A stretch of 64,000 nt of DNA from Saccharospirillum sp. (GCA_022565595.1 JAIUML010000019.1:1-64000); one strand, 5' to 3'. Shown: positions 9,268 through 18,280, counted from the first letter of the stretch. Numbers and translations are program-made. The notes: generated from the sequence alone by a model not told the origin.

Positions 9268-10925
9268 AATCGGATTCAAAAAAAGTGACCGTCGCCGATC
9301 TGCCTCAGGGGGCGCTGCGGGCACTGGTGCAAGACATTGCCTCTCGCAAGGCCGAATTTGAGCAACTGGTTGCCTTGTTGCAGCCCATGCTGGTCAATGA
9401 TGAGGCTTTCGACAGCCACATCGCATTGGAACTCTCCAATGCATTGCATGAGCTGGAATTTCAGGCGGACAGCAGTGACGCCCTGAACAGCCTGGTCGAC
9501 CGCTACGCACCACCGGCACTGGTGCTGGATGACACCGGCCGGGTGATGGCCTCCAATAGAGCGCTGCGCGAGCTTAGGCCGATAGAAGTGGGGTCTCGTT
9601 GCGACGCTCTGGGGTTGAATGACAGTGCTTTTGTTGAATTCAAACAACGCCTGGCCTATCAAGCCGAAGCCACCTTGATTAATCTCCAGCGCAATCAGGA
9701 TGAGTCGGAATATCGTCCCATGTTAATGGTAGGGCATAGAGACCCAACACAGTCGGCCTATGTGCTGGTCGCCTTGCAGCAGCATTGGCCTGCTTCCATT
9801 GAACGTGCCGTTGCCGAGCTGTTTCGCCTGAGCCCAAAAGAGACGGAGGTTCTGGCAGGGCTGGCGTGCGGCCTGACCAGTGAACAGATTGCCGACCAAC
9901 ATCAGCGCAAAGTCACGACCGTTCGTCAGCAAACCAAAGCCCTGTTAAAGAAAATGGGCGCGGCCAACCAGACTCAGGCCGCTACCCTGGCCGCTGCCGC
10001 TTCCAATGCCGTCAACCGCGTCATGCCCGATGACGCCAGCTTGCAACTGCCCGACCAACGAGAACCCCTGCTGCAAGGCGAGAGCCACCGCGAAGAACGT
10101 CGCATCGGTTGGCGCCGCTTTGGTGACCCGAACGGGAAAAAGGTGCTCACCGTGCATGGACCCTCCTTTGGTGCAGGAGAATTCGAGCAGGATCGGTTGT
10201 GGGCCAAACGTTGTGGGCTGGATGTATATGCCATAGAGCGGCCTGGTTATGGCCGTACAGACCCGCCGCACCGCAAGGACGACCCGTTGCAATGCCAGGT
10301 GGACGATGCCTTGGCGGTATTGCGGCAGTTTAATGTCCAGCCCGAGTCGATACTGGCGCACGAAGTTGGGCTGGTACCGGCATTGGCCATCAGCCGCCAT
10401 TTGAAGGACAGTCTGAAGCACATCGTCGGCGTCTCTTGTGCGCCGCCCTTTAATGCCATGGAACAGCTCATCGATATGCCGGCCCAGCAAGGCATCTTTA
10501 TTCTCGCGGCGCGCAAAGCCCCCTGGCTGGCTCGCCTGCTGTTACGGCTGCTCGTTGTTCGGCTGCGTAAGCTCGGTTCGGAGCGCTGGTACCAGGCGGT
10601 GTTTGACGAAGTGCCGACCGATCTGGCCGTTACCCAAAGGCCGGAATTCAAGCAGGGCGTCATCGCTACCTACCCTTTTTACACCCGCCAGGCTGGCGCC
10701 GGTTTTGAAGTGGATTTGCAGGTGATGATTCAAGACTGGGGGCACTACGTCAGTGAATGCGATATACCTCTGACACTGCTGCATGGAAAAGACAATCCGA
10801 CCACGCCTTTTGAGTATCTCGATATCTTTACGGAGTTGAATCCAAAGGTTCAGATTCGAGGGTTCGAAAAAAATGGGCTCACCCTGGCGTTGAGTGAGCC
10901 CGAAGCACTGTATCGCATGCTTTGA
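9264..10925 (+). CDS. LuxR-type HTH fused to a catalytically dead alpha/beta-hydrolase domain (paralogue 2)
   Basis: 553 residues, collinear with the preceding gene over its whole length and translationally coupled to it (4-bp ATGA overlap), so a tandem duplication. A PAS-like stretch (PPALVLDDTGRVMASNRALR, about residues 83-102) precedes a LuxR helix-turn-helix (about 188-244, LSPKETEVLAGLACGLTSEQ onward) and an alpha/beta-hydrolase fold (about 280-553). The elbow is AHEVG (365-369) with Glu at the nucleophile position; the acid-loop region is HGKDNPTT and the segment that should carry the catalytic His is EKNGLTLA. Both copies therefore lost the same nucleophile in the same way, which argues for a shared non-catalytic role. 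The two may form a heterodimer. It is convergent with the DUF1566 operon that follows. Confidence 0.8.
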   Translation: MKSDSKKVTVADLPQGALRALVQDIASRKAEFEQLVALLQPMLVNDEAFDSHIALELSNALHELEFQADSSDALNSLVDRYAPPALVLDDTGRVMASNRALRELRPIEVGSRCDALGLNDSAFVEFKQRLAYQAEATLINLQRNQDESEYRPMLMVGHRDPTQSAYVLVALQQHWPASIERAVAELFRLSPKETEVLAGLACGLTSEQIADQHQRKVTTVRQQTKALLKKMGAANQTQAATLAAAASNAVNRVMPDDASLQLPDQREPLLQGESHREERRIGWRRFGDPNGKKVLTVHGPSFGAGEFEQDRLWAKRCGLDVYAIERPGYGRTDPPHRKDDPLQCQVDDALAVLRQFNVQPESILAHEVGLVPALAISRHLKDSLKHIVGVSCAPPFNAMEQLIDMPAQQGIFILAARKAPWLARLLLRLLVVRLRKLGSERWYQAVFDEVPTDLAVTQRPEFKQGVIATYPFYTRQAGAGFEVDLQVMIQDWGHYVSECDIPLTLLHGKDNPTTPFEYLDIFTELNPKVQIRGFEKNGLTLALSEPEALYRML

Positions 10926-10966
10926 AAAGCGGACAAATGATGACCTTCCCTGGCCTATAGGGTTGC

Positions 10967-12142
10967 TTAGTTGATCAACCCGCCGCGATTGTAATCGGCG
11001 GGTTGCGCGGTGCGCACCGGACGAAGGCGGAAACCTAAGATACCCGCATTTGATGAATGAAAATCCAATCCTGAGGCAGTAGGATTACCTCCATTACATT
11101 TACTAAAACGGTCGGTGTGGCTTAAGGATACTTCATTAGTTGTATTCTCAAAGAACGCTCTGCAAACCCGTTCCCGTAGCTCTAGCCGACCTGCATTGCT
11201 TTGTGGGGTTTTGATGTCATTCAGGTAAAGGCTTCCTTGGTAGTTAGCCTCAACACGGCTGACCTGGCCAAGCAGGTGTCTGGGGCGCCAATTACTTTGC
11301 ACGCCATTACTGCCATAATAGTGGCCATCGAATTGGATGGGGTGGAAGTGAGCCACATACATTTCGTAGAAGAAGCCGGGACTGTTGCGGTGCTCGGCAA
11401 CAGTTGAGGTCCAGAAAGTATTGAAGAAAAACCGTTTGGTCGTGTCGAAGTTGTAATGCTGCCCCGAGGTTCCTTCAACAAGATAATTAGCTCCCAATCG
11501 GGCTTCATTATGTCCAATGGTATAATAACCCTGTGAACCGGTAACACCAACCAGAGGTTGCGGCAATTGCAATCCATCGGGATCAATGAATTGATCGGGG
11601 AAGGCGGTGTCATTGACGTAGCTGCCCGACGTAGCGCAAGTCTCGAATATGGAGAGCATCTCCTTGGAGTTAGGGATGCGCCAGTCATTGTATCCACCGA
11701 ATTCGGCCTTCACTTCATTGGACAGCGTAAAAGTTTCGCCCGCCGTAACGGTCTGCCCTGTTGCCTGCAGAATCATAGCAATTTCGGCATTAACCGCGTC
11801 CTGTGCCTGTGCCTCAGTGGCACCTAGTGCCATATACTTTTCCACAGTAGACACGGTTTGTGCTATCTCTTCAGGAAACTCCAGATAAGTGATGGCGTCA
11901 TCAAAGCTGATACGGGTTTTAGTAATGTCCGCAGGGTTTTCACAACGCGGTGCGCCATTGTTGTAATCCCAGGTTTGTCCATGAGTACAAGCCTGCCACA
12001 TCAATCCGGTCGGTTTGTGAATCACCACACCATCCTGATAGCGCAGAAAATCTTCTGTGGGTGTACTTAAGTTGCAGCTTTGTGCAACAGCGTGAGTACT
12101 CATGAGCGAAATAAGGCCCAGTAGTGCAATTTTAGCTTTCAT
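10967..12142 (-). CDS. Secreted DUF1566 (Lcl C-terminal-like) protein
   Basis: 391 residues with a Sec signal peptide (residues 1-20, cleavage after AVA). The mature protein carries DUF1566-type signatures: TGLMWQAC, DDAITYLE, NDWRIPNSKEMLSIF, TFWTSTVAEH and, near the end, GFRLRPVR. The domain occurs in bacterial surface and extracellular proteins, for example the C-terminal region of the Legionella collagen-like adhesin Lcl. Ten bases separate it from the lipoprotein gene upstream, so the two form one operon. A perfect 9-bp inverted repeat (CAACCCGCC at 10976-10984, its complement at 10997-11005) sits in the last codons. Six to eight cysteines suggest disulfides. Ligand unknown. Confidence 0.72.
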   Translation of the reverse strand: MKAKIALLGLISLMSTHAVAQSCNLSTPTEDFLRYQDGVVIHKPTGLMWQACTHGQTWDYNNGAPRCENPADITKTRISFDDAITYLEFPEEIAQTVSTVEKYMALGATEAQAQDAVNAEIAMILQATGQTVTAGETFTLSNEVKAEFGGYNDWRIPNSKEMLSIFETCATSGSYVNDTAFPDQFIDPDGLQLPQPLVGVTGSQGYYTIGHNEARLGANYLVEGTSGQHYNFDTTKRFFFNTFWTSTVAEHRNSPGFFYEMYVAHFHPIQFDGHYYGSNGVQSNWRPRHLLGQVSRVEANYQGSLYLNDIKTPQSNAGRLELRERVCRAFFENTTNEVSLSHTDRFSKCNGGNPTASGLDFHSSNAGILGFRLRPVRTAQPADYNRGGLIN

Positions 12143-12153
12143 TGTGACGCTCC

Positions 12154-13338
12154 TTATTGGGCTGCTGAATCGTTAACAAACATGATGTAGGCCGTCGGGC
12201 AAGTGGTGCCACTGTTGTGACAACTGGCATCAAGGACGCTAAATTCACCGGTTCGATAATTGATGACCCAGGGGTAGAAAGTGCCAGCGTTTGGAGTTTG
12301 GCTGGGGTTGACGTAAATACCATCTCCTAACTGTTTGGGCGCGTTAGAACCCGTCCAATACCACTGGTTCGTTTCTGTTGCCGCAACCAGTGCTGTAAAG
12401 AAACCCTCATCAATTCGCTCGCCAGCCGCTGCGCTATCGTAATTCACTATTTCTCTGGCTTCAGCCTTGGTGGGCAGACGCCAGCCGGAGCTCAAGCCAC
12501 ACCGGCCAAAACTGTTGGCCTGTGACTCGAGCATGTCGTGATCTACCGGGAAGGTCGCATAGGCTATGTCGTTACTCCAAACCAGGCCCGTGACATTGTC
12601 ACGAACGCAGTCATGGCTTGTACTATTGCTGGCAACCGAGTTTCCACTGCTGTCTAGCTTGGTAAAATCAAAACCCGCCTCACCGCTGCCCAGCTTGATC
12701 AGGTCGCTCTGGCTGTCCCGCCCACGCAAGCCGTCATAACCAACCGTTTTACCGTCGGGTATGGTTATTGGTTCAGGCCCTACCGCAATCGAAAGCATGC
12801 GAGGATAGATTTCCGTAGTGGCTGGCAAATCGCCACAAACCGCGGCGCCATCGGGGAAACCCGTACCTCCTGAGTTTATGTAGATACAAGTCTGGTCGCC
12901 AGAATCATTGATAGCCCCAGCCACCACGGCCAGTTGTGAGCTGATTTCCACCTGGCTGGAACCAGAGGCCGCTTCCAGGCGCAAGTTCAGTAAGCGGCCA
13001 TTTTCAAGGCCTGAGACTAAGCACGGTGATGCTTGGCAGGTGAAAACGGCGCTACCGCCGGCTGACGGGCTAGCGCTGCTGATATCGGCGCTGTTGGTAT
13101 AAACCAGATAGGTATCGGCACCGCTGATTGTTTCAAAATCAACAACTACCCCGCCTCTCACGGGCTGAGTGCGTACCGCCAGGTTGGAGGTATCGACCGC
13201 AACGTCTGTACCAGTGTTGTTGCCACCTGTGTTGCCATTGTCACCCGTGGTGTTGGAGCCACTGCCTGAGCCACCGTCGCAGGCACCCAGCAACAGAGCC
13301 GTGCCACAAAGAGCCGTAGTGATGAGTATTTTGTTCAT
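12154..13338 (-). CDS. DUF1566 lipoprotein, first gene of operon 1
   Basis: 394 residues. The N-terminus (MNKILITTALCGTALLLGAC) is a lipoprotein signal with lipobox LLGAC, followed by a Gly/Ser/Asn/Thr-rich linker. Next is a region with fibronectin-like character (AVRTQPVRGGVVVDFETI...), then a DUF1566-type domain with FDFTKLDSSGN, HDCVRDNVTGLVWSND, CGLSSGWRLPTKAEAREIV and WYWTGS. It is probably anchored to the outer membrane and displays the domain outward. It is the first gene of a two-gene operon and is paralogous to the lipoprotein at 14160-15449; the two share the FDFTKLDSSG and CVRDN-TGL-W segments and also a nearly identical upstream block. Function is not known for this subfamily. Confidence 0.72.
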   Translation of the reverse strand: MNKILITTALCGTALLLGACDGGSGSGSNTTGDNGNTGGNNTGTDVAVDTSNLAVRTQPVRGGVVVDFETISGADTYLVYTNSADISSASPSAGGSAVFTCQASPCLVSGLENGRLLNLRLEAASGSSQVEISSQLAVVAGAINDSGDQTCIYINSGGTGFPDGAAVCGDLPATTEIYPRMLSIAVGPEPITIPDGKTVGYDGLRGRDSQSDLIKLGSGEAGFDFTKLDSSGNSVASNSTSHDCVRDNVTGLVWSNDIAYATFPVDHDMLESQANSFGRCGLSSGWRLPTKAEAREIVNYDSAAAGERIDEGFFTALVAATETNQWYWTGSNAPKQLGDGIYVNPSQTPNAGTFYPWVINYRTGEFSVLDASCHNSGTTCPTAYIMFVNDSAAQ

Positions 13339-13398
13339 TGGCCTTCCATAGATGCTATTGAGTTAAACGAGGAGCCGGCACAAAAGCCCTGGCTCCAG

Positions 13399-13451
13399 CC
13401 ATAGGGCCAAGGCTAAAGTGGAGGGCGCGGGCTGACATCTACCAAACGGTA
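13399..13451 (-). promoter_or_regulatory. Upstream control block of DUF1566 operon 1
   Basis: A 53-bp block that is identical at all but one position to 15510-15562, and in both cases begins exactly 61 bp upstream of the lipoprotein start codon. It ends in the palindrome TACCAAACGGTA (13440-13451). Conservation here exceeds that of the coding regions, as expected for a promoter/operator. I cannot assign clear -35/-10 hexamers. Confidence 0.6.
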
Positions 13452-13578
13452 TAAAAGAGGCATAAATTTGGGTGTGCATCCATGAGAAGGGGCTTTTGGG
13501 TTGAGTGGCGTTTACTGTGCAGGTATCAGGAATAGGGGCCAAAGTGGCCCCACAGGTTCGCTCGGTATGGGTGTATGA

Positions 13579-14163
13579 TTAAGGCGTTTGTAAGCTGAAT
13601 AAGTCTTCAGGCGTGGTATTGCGCACCAGGCGCAGATTCGTCGGCGTCGATGGATTCTGTGCATTGACGAAGTGCACATAAGAAAAAGTGTATCTAGGAG
13701 GCTGGTTCGGTTGCAGCGCATCGCTGTAAAAGCGCACCGTCATGGCTCCCATGCTGTTATCACCATTAGGAACTGGGGCGGCTGCAGTGCTCGACCAAAG
13801 CGTGCTGTCGCTTGGCTGGTCCGCAAAAGCGGCCTCGTTCACGCGAGTGTCGCAGCTAAATTCCAGCAAGCTCGCCAGCTCTTTTACATTGGGCAAGCGC
13901 CAATCCGCTGAGCCAAAGGCTGTATTGGTTTCTGCTGTCTCTAGTGCGTTCTGCCAGGGCAACTCACTCGCATCACCCGCACAGCTACCGTCGTCGTAGT
14001 CCATGCCATGCAAACAGGGTTGCCAGATCAAACCGGTGCTTTTTTGCAGCACCCAGCCTTGGCTCGACTTAACAAAGTCTGCATCGTTACTGTTACAGGC
14101 GGCCAGAGCTGTTTGGTGGGTAAACAATCCACCAAGTATTAGACTTAGAATGGCTTTGTTCAT
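13579..14163 (-). CDS. Secreted short DUF1566 protein
   Basis: 194 residues with a signal peptide (about residues 1-21, ending TALA). The mature protein is a compact DUF1566-type domain: STGLIWQPC, DWRLPNVKELASLLE, LWSSTAA and, at the end, NLRLVRN. It corresponds to the secreted protein of operon 1 (10967-12142) but is half its length, lacking the internal insertion. Its start overlaps the stop of the lipoprotein gene upstream (ATGA), so the two are translationally coupled. The pattern of signal peptide plus cysteines suggests a periplasmic or extracellular disulfide-bonded protein. Partner is probably the lipoprotein encoded with it; this is inferred from gene pairing only. Confidence 0.7.
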   Translation of the reverse strand: MNKAILSLILGGLFTHQTALAACNSNDADFVKSSQGWVLQKSTGLIWQPCLHGMDYDDGSCAGDASELPWQNALETAETNTAFGSADWRLPNVKELASLLEFSCDTRVNEAAFADQPSDSTLWSSTAAAPVPNGDNSMGAMTVRFYSDALQPNQPPRYTFSYVHFVNAQNPSTPTNLRLVRNTTPEDLFSLQTP

Positions 14164-15449
14164 GGCTGTACTCCATCTTGGCCGTTACTGACTAGGCGAG
14201 CAAAGGCACCGTCTTGAATGTCGGTAAAATTGTTGACGCTATAAACAAAATTGGCACGCTCAGAGTTGGTGTTCACCAATGAGCCGCGGAAGAAATCGAC
14301 CAGGGTACCGCCAAAATCTTGATACTGATTTAAGTAACTGTCACTGGTCCAATAATTGGCGTGTCTGACGCGCTCACTTGAGGTGGAATTTGGCGAATAA
14401 TTCACCAGCCTTGTATTAGGAAAGTAATCCACATCAATACTGAGGTATTGCTCTATAACGGAGTCAGCACTGGCGGCTACGGTCACGCCGTAAGGCTTAT
14501 CAAAATCAACCAAGCCGAATAGCTCAGTGGCAGTGGGCAAGCGCCAGTTGCTCAGGCCACAAAGACCAGCATTATTAGTGGTTGCAACATGGGCGTTAAC
14601 ACTCCCTAAAGCAGAGCCCGTATTAGTGCCCCACACATAGCGCTCATTGCGATTGCTGGTGGTTTTCACTTCCCAGATTAAACCTGTCAGATTATCGCGC
14701 ACACAGCTGTGCGCCGAGCCATCGGTGATGGGCTGACCACTGCTGTCGAGTTTGGTGAAGTCAAAGCCACCCGAGCCCGCTCCTAGCTTCGTTGGAGCAC
14801 TGGCATCGCGGCCGACCAGGCCGTCTTGCCCAGCTATTGCCGTCTGGGAGGAGCAGTCCGTAATATCAAGCGCGCTTACGGCGCCAGTTATAGGGTTAAC
14901 CCATGGAGCAAAGCAACGCAGCGCACCGCTATCGTTGATCTGCCCACTGGCGGCGAGAATTTGGCTAAAATCAACGGTGTCACCTGAAGCGTTTTCAGAA
15001 AGGAGTGCAATGAACGTCAGTTCTCCAGGAGGTGTTGCAATGATGCACGGGCTTTCTGAGCAGCTATTGACCGGTGGCATAGTGCCATTAGCTGCTGGGT
15101 TAGTCTCATCAATGACTTGGCTGGAATAGTAAAGCTGTGTTGATTCGGTACTGGCGAGGGTGTCCCATTCCAGCAGCAGTGACGAGGCCAGTGGTGTTGC
15201 ACGAAGATTTGCATTATTGCTAAAAGTCGGCGGGGTGGGGGTAATGCTGTCATTTCCGTTATCGCCAGAGCCCCCGGTATCACCAGAGCCTACACTATCT
15301 CCATTTCCATTCCCTCCAGAACCCCCGTTATCGGATTGGTTGGAGCCATTGTTGTCGGAATCTCCTTCGCCATTGCTGGAGGATGAATTACAAGCACTGA
15401 GCAGCAGAGCTGCGGTGCACAGTGTTGATGTGAGCAAGAGTTTGTTCAT
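14160..15449 (-). CDS. DUF1566 lipoprotein, first gene of operon 2
   Basis: 429 residues. Lipoprotein signal with lipobox LLSAC (cysteine 20), then about 50 residues made almost only of Gly, Ser, Asn and Asp: a long flexible acidic tether. After a fibronectin-like stretch (NANLRATPLASSLLLEWDTL) comes a DUF1566-type domain with FDFTKLDSSGQ, HSCVRDNLTGLIWEV, CGLSNWRLPTATELFGLVDF and NYWTSDSYL. It pairs with the downstream secreted protein exactly as in the neighbouring operon, so the pair was duplicated as a unit. Base composition is visibly more AT-rich than the flanking housekeeping genes, which fits accessory DNA. A surface or outer-membrane display role is inferred. Confidence 0.72.
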   Translation of the reverse strand: MNKLLLTSTLCTAALLLSACNSSSSNGEGDSDNNGSNQSDNGGSGGNGNGDSVGSGDTGGSGDNGNDSITPTPPTFSNNANLRATPLASSLLLEWDTLASTESTQLYYSSQVIDETNPAANGTMPPVNSCSESPCIIATPPGELTFIALLSENASGDTVDFSQILAASGQINDSGALRCFAPWVNPITGAVSALDITDCSSQTAIAGQDGLVGRDASAPTKLGAGSGGFDFTKLDSSGQPITDGSAHSCVRDNLTGLIWEVKTTSNRNERYVWGTNTGSALGSVNAHVATTNNAGLCGLSNWRLPTATELFGLVDFDKPYGVTVAASADSVIEQYLSIDVDYFPNTRLVNYSPNSTSSERVRHANYWTSDSYLNQYQDFGGTLVDFFRGSLVNTNSERANFVYSVNNFTDIQDGAFARLVSNGQDGVQP

Positions 15450-15509
15450 TGGTCTTCCACTGATGCAATTGAATCAAACGCGGAGCAGGCACATAAGCAC
15501 TGGCTCCAA

Positions 15510-15562
15510 CCATAGGGCCAAGGCTAAAGTGGAGTGCGCGGGCTGACATCTACCAAACGGTA
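15510..15562 (-). promoter_or_regulatory. Upstream control block of DUF1566 operon 2
   Basis: Duplicate of 13399-13451 with one mismatch over 53 bp and the same 61-bp distance to the start codon. Its distal end is the palindrome TACCAAACGGTA at 15551-15562. Sequence outside the block, toward the gene, is recognisably related but more diverged. Confidence 0.6.
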
Positions 15563-15581
15563 CAATAGAGACAGGAAAACG

Positions 15582-15603
15582 GGCTCCTGATCAAACAGGA
15601 GCC
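15582..15603 (-). terminator. Hairpin downstream of the MscS-family gene
   Basis: Perfect 8-bp stem (GGCTCCTG at 15582-15589, CAGGAGCC at 15596-15603) with a 6-nt loop. Reading on the minus strand, it comes 29 nt after the channel gene and is followed by CGTTTTCC, a short U-run. It also separates that gene from the promoter of DUF1566 operon 2. Confidence 0.55.
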
Positions 15604-15631
15604 AAAAATGGGTGTAAAATTCTACGGTTTC

Positions 15632-18181
15632 TTAGACATCACTTTGAGGGTTTTGCCGGCTGATCAGCCGTTCAAGCCCATCGCTGTTGCGGAAGCGCAC
15701 GTCCACCTGTTGGAAGGCGATTTCGATGTTGGCGTCCTTGAAAGACCGGTCGATGAAGCGATTGATCTCGTCGATGGCCGGGTTTCGGTCGCTGAGTTCC
15801 TTGACGTGAATGCGCAGCTCGTGATCGAGCGTGCTGGCGCCAAAGCTTAAAAACAGTACCTGAGGTGCTGGGTCTTTCAGTACGCGCTCATTTGTCTCCG
15901 CCGCTTCCAGCAGGATTTCCCGGGTGCGCTCAAGATCCGATCCATAGGCCACACCAATCTTCACTACCACTCGAGTCACGGTGTCGGTCAGTGACCAGTT
16001 GATCAGTTGCCCGGTCACAAAGGTTTTATTGGGGACGATGATGTCTTTGCGATCAAAGTCGGTAATGGTGGTGGCGCGTATGTGAATCTGGCGAACCCGG
16101 CCAGAAAGATTGCCAAGCGTAACCACATCGCCAATGCGTATGGGCCGTTCAAACAGCAGAATAATACCGGAGACGAAGTTGGCGAAGATTTCCTGTAAAC
16201 CAAAGCCAAGGCCGACACTGAGTGCGGCCACCAGCCATTGCAGTTTATCCCAACTGACGCCCAGAGCCGACAGCGCAAGCACGAGGCCAATGCCGGTGAT
16301 CACATAGTTGAGCAGGGTGGTCATTGCATAAGCGCTGCCCTGTTGCAGTGCCAGGCGCGACAAAATCAGCATTTCGAGAACCCCCGGCAGGTTGGCGGCC
16401 AGGAAGAGGGTGAGCACCACAATGAACAGCGCTGACAGCAGGTCGAGCACCGTCATGATGCCCAGGGCTTCCGGGGTTCCGTATTGCCATAACACCAGGC
16501 TGTTGAAGTAGCCAAAGACACCCACCAGATCGGCCCAAACCCAATACAACAAGCTGCCGAATACGGCCAGCAATACAAAACGCGCCAGTCGTTGCGTTTG
16601 TTGACGCACCTGAGCCAGATCGGATTTTTTCTCGGGCGTTTCTCTGAGTGTTTCACCCATGGCTGTGGCGGCTTCCATCCGGGCTGTCCACTCTCGTTCT
16701 TCAGCCTCGCGGAGCAAGCGCAGGCGTATGCTTGACCACTCAATGCCATTGCGAACACTGACTTCAGTGATTACCCAGCCGCTAAGTACATAAAAGGTCG
16801 CCAGAAACTGTCCAGTCACCTGTAGGGCGGTATGGTAATAGCCCAGCAGGGTCAGTACCGCCAGGCTTAACGGCATCATCACCAGTACCAGGTTCAAGAG
16901 CCAGCGGGTGCCAGTGGCCACAAACGTCTCAGGCAGGTCACGTAACAACTGCCGGAAGTGGTGGGCAATCATCGCCGCAGCGACCACCAGAATGATGGGG
17001 CCGATGACATCCTCGGTCAGATCGACACCTTGCTGTTGAGCCAAAGCCAGAATGGCACTGGTGGGCAGGAGTACCCGGGCAAAACGATAAGTGAAGCGAC
17101 GCAGCGTTTCTCTGGTGGTTTCCGTCCAACCTAAGTGAAGGTCTGCTTCCTGCCCTTTCTCGAGAATTGCCAGCAGGAACTGCACCACGAACAGACTCAA
17201 AGCAACGGCGATAAAGGCCTTACCAATGACAGCGATCTCTGGACCCTGCTCCTGGCTCAGCAATACACCGATGACTAGCAGGCCAAGGCTCATTGGCAGA
17301 CTCAAGGCAGCGTGAATCAGCAGGGACTGGGGGGTTAGCCAGGGGCTGGGCGGGGCTGGCTCGGGTTGTTCGGTCGCTTCTTCGGGGCGCAACTGCCACT
17401 GGTCCAGGCGTTCCTGATAGGCCAGCACCGGCTGGTGGCGCAAGCTCAGTTGCTCATTCAGGCGTGGACGAAACCATTGCAGTACTGCGGCAAGGACAAG
17501 GATGGCCGCCAAAAGAAGCCATTGCCATAACCCCAATTGATTCAGGTTAAAGCCGAGCGACAATTGTTGCGGCAAACGTTGGATTTGCGCCAGAAATTTG
17601 CCGGGGAAGTCCATCACCCAGGTTGGGCCCATAGCCGGGTTGCTGGGAATCCAGAACAGATGTTCGGTGATCGTTGCACGCATGCGTTCAGCGGTTAGTG
17701 CCAGATCGCGTTGGGCCTGTTGCAGGGCGACAGCGGTGCCCACCAGTTGCTGCAAACCATCTTGCAGTTCTGTTAATTGCAGGTCGTGCGGGTAGCGGCC
17801 GGGGTTGTCGCGAAACTCACGTTGTTGCTGGGTGACTCTGAACTGCGCCAAACGCGTATTGGCAATCAAGTCGGGCAGGTCCGAGTCGATTTCAAATCGC
17901 GGCAAGTTGGCGTTTTGTTCCTGGAGTACGCGGAAGATTTGGCTGCTGCCCGACAAGGCGATGATGTGTTCGTTCAGGGCGCCTTCGTTCAGGCGCAAGC
18001 GCTCATGCTGGCGCTGAACATCCTGTAATTGGCTTCGGATGACTTGGGTTCTCTCGTTAATGGAGCGCAGTTCTGCCCAGATCTGAAGGTTGTCCAGATA
18101 TTCCGCCTGCGCCAGAGGCACCATTAGGGCAATCAGCCAAAACACGCAGTAGCGTGCCTGGCGACTATAACGAAGAATCAT
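15632..18181 (-). CDS. Large MscS-family mechanosensitive channel
   Basis: 849 residues. A signal peptide (residues 1-26) leads into a coiled-coil-rich periplasmic region (about 30-190), then multiple membrane helices (about 215-640). The pore helix and beta domain of the MscS family follow: LQWLVAALSVGLGFGLQEIF, FANFVSGIILLFERPIRIGD and VTLGNLSGRVRQIHIRATTI near residues 665-725, then VPNKTFVTGQLINWS. The large periplasmic domain places it with the MscK/MscM (KefA-like) branch, though it is about 270 residues shorter than E. coli MscK. It would open on membrane tension to relieve osmotic downshock. It is transcribed alone, with a hairpin terminator just downstream. Confidence 0.88.
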   Translation of the reverse strand: MILRYSRQARYCVFWLIALMVPLAQAEYLDNLQIWAELRSINERTQVIRSQLQDVQRQHERLRLNEGALNEHIIALSGSSQIFRVLQEQNANLPRFEIDSDLPDLIANTRLAQFRVTQQQREFRDNPGRYPHDLQLTELQDGLQQLVGTAVALQQAQRDLALTAERMRATITEHLFWIPSNPAMGPTWVMDFPGKFLAQIQRLPQQLSLGFNLNQLGLWQWLLLAAILVLAAVLQWFRPRLNEQLSLRHQPVLAYQERLDQWQLRPEEATEQPEPAPPSPWLTPQSLLIHAALSLPMSLGLLVIGVLLSQEQGPEIAVIGKAFIAVALSLFVVQFLLAILEKGQEADLHLGWTETTRETLRRFTYRFARVLLPTSAILALAQQQGVDLTEDVIGPIILVVAAAMIAHHFRQLLRDLPETFVATGTRWLLNLVLVMMPLSLAVLTLLGYYHTALQVTGQFLATFYVLSGWVITEVSVRNGIEWSSIRLRLLREAEEREWTARMEAATAMGETLRETPEKKSDLAQVRQQTQRLARFVLLAVFGSLLYWVWADLVGVFGYFNSLVLWQYGTPEALGIMTVLDLLSALFIVVLTLFLAANLPGVLEMLILSRLALQQGSAYAMTTLLNYVITGIGLVLALSALGVSWDKLQWLVAALSVGLGFGLQEIFANFVSGIILLFERPIRIGDVVTLGNLSGRVRQIHIRATTITDFDRKDIIVPNKTFVTGQLINWSLTDTVTRVVVKIGVAYGSDLERTREILLEAAETNERVLKDPAPQVLFLSFGASTLDHELRIHVKELSDRNPAIDEINRFIDRSFKDANIEIAFQQVDVRFRNSDGLERLISRQNPQSDV

Positions 18182-18280
18182 TCTGTTCCATCCAGCTTAA
18201 AGAATTTGATCAAGTTCACCGATAAAGAGAAAAAAATCAACTAGAGTCATGGTTGGCGTTTTCTGTAAAGGAGTGTCTGT

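Noticed and set aside
10976-11005. Intrinsic terminator at the end of the secreted DUF1566 gene (9-bp perfect stem)
   Set aside because: The stem lies within the coding end and has no U-run on either strand.
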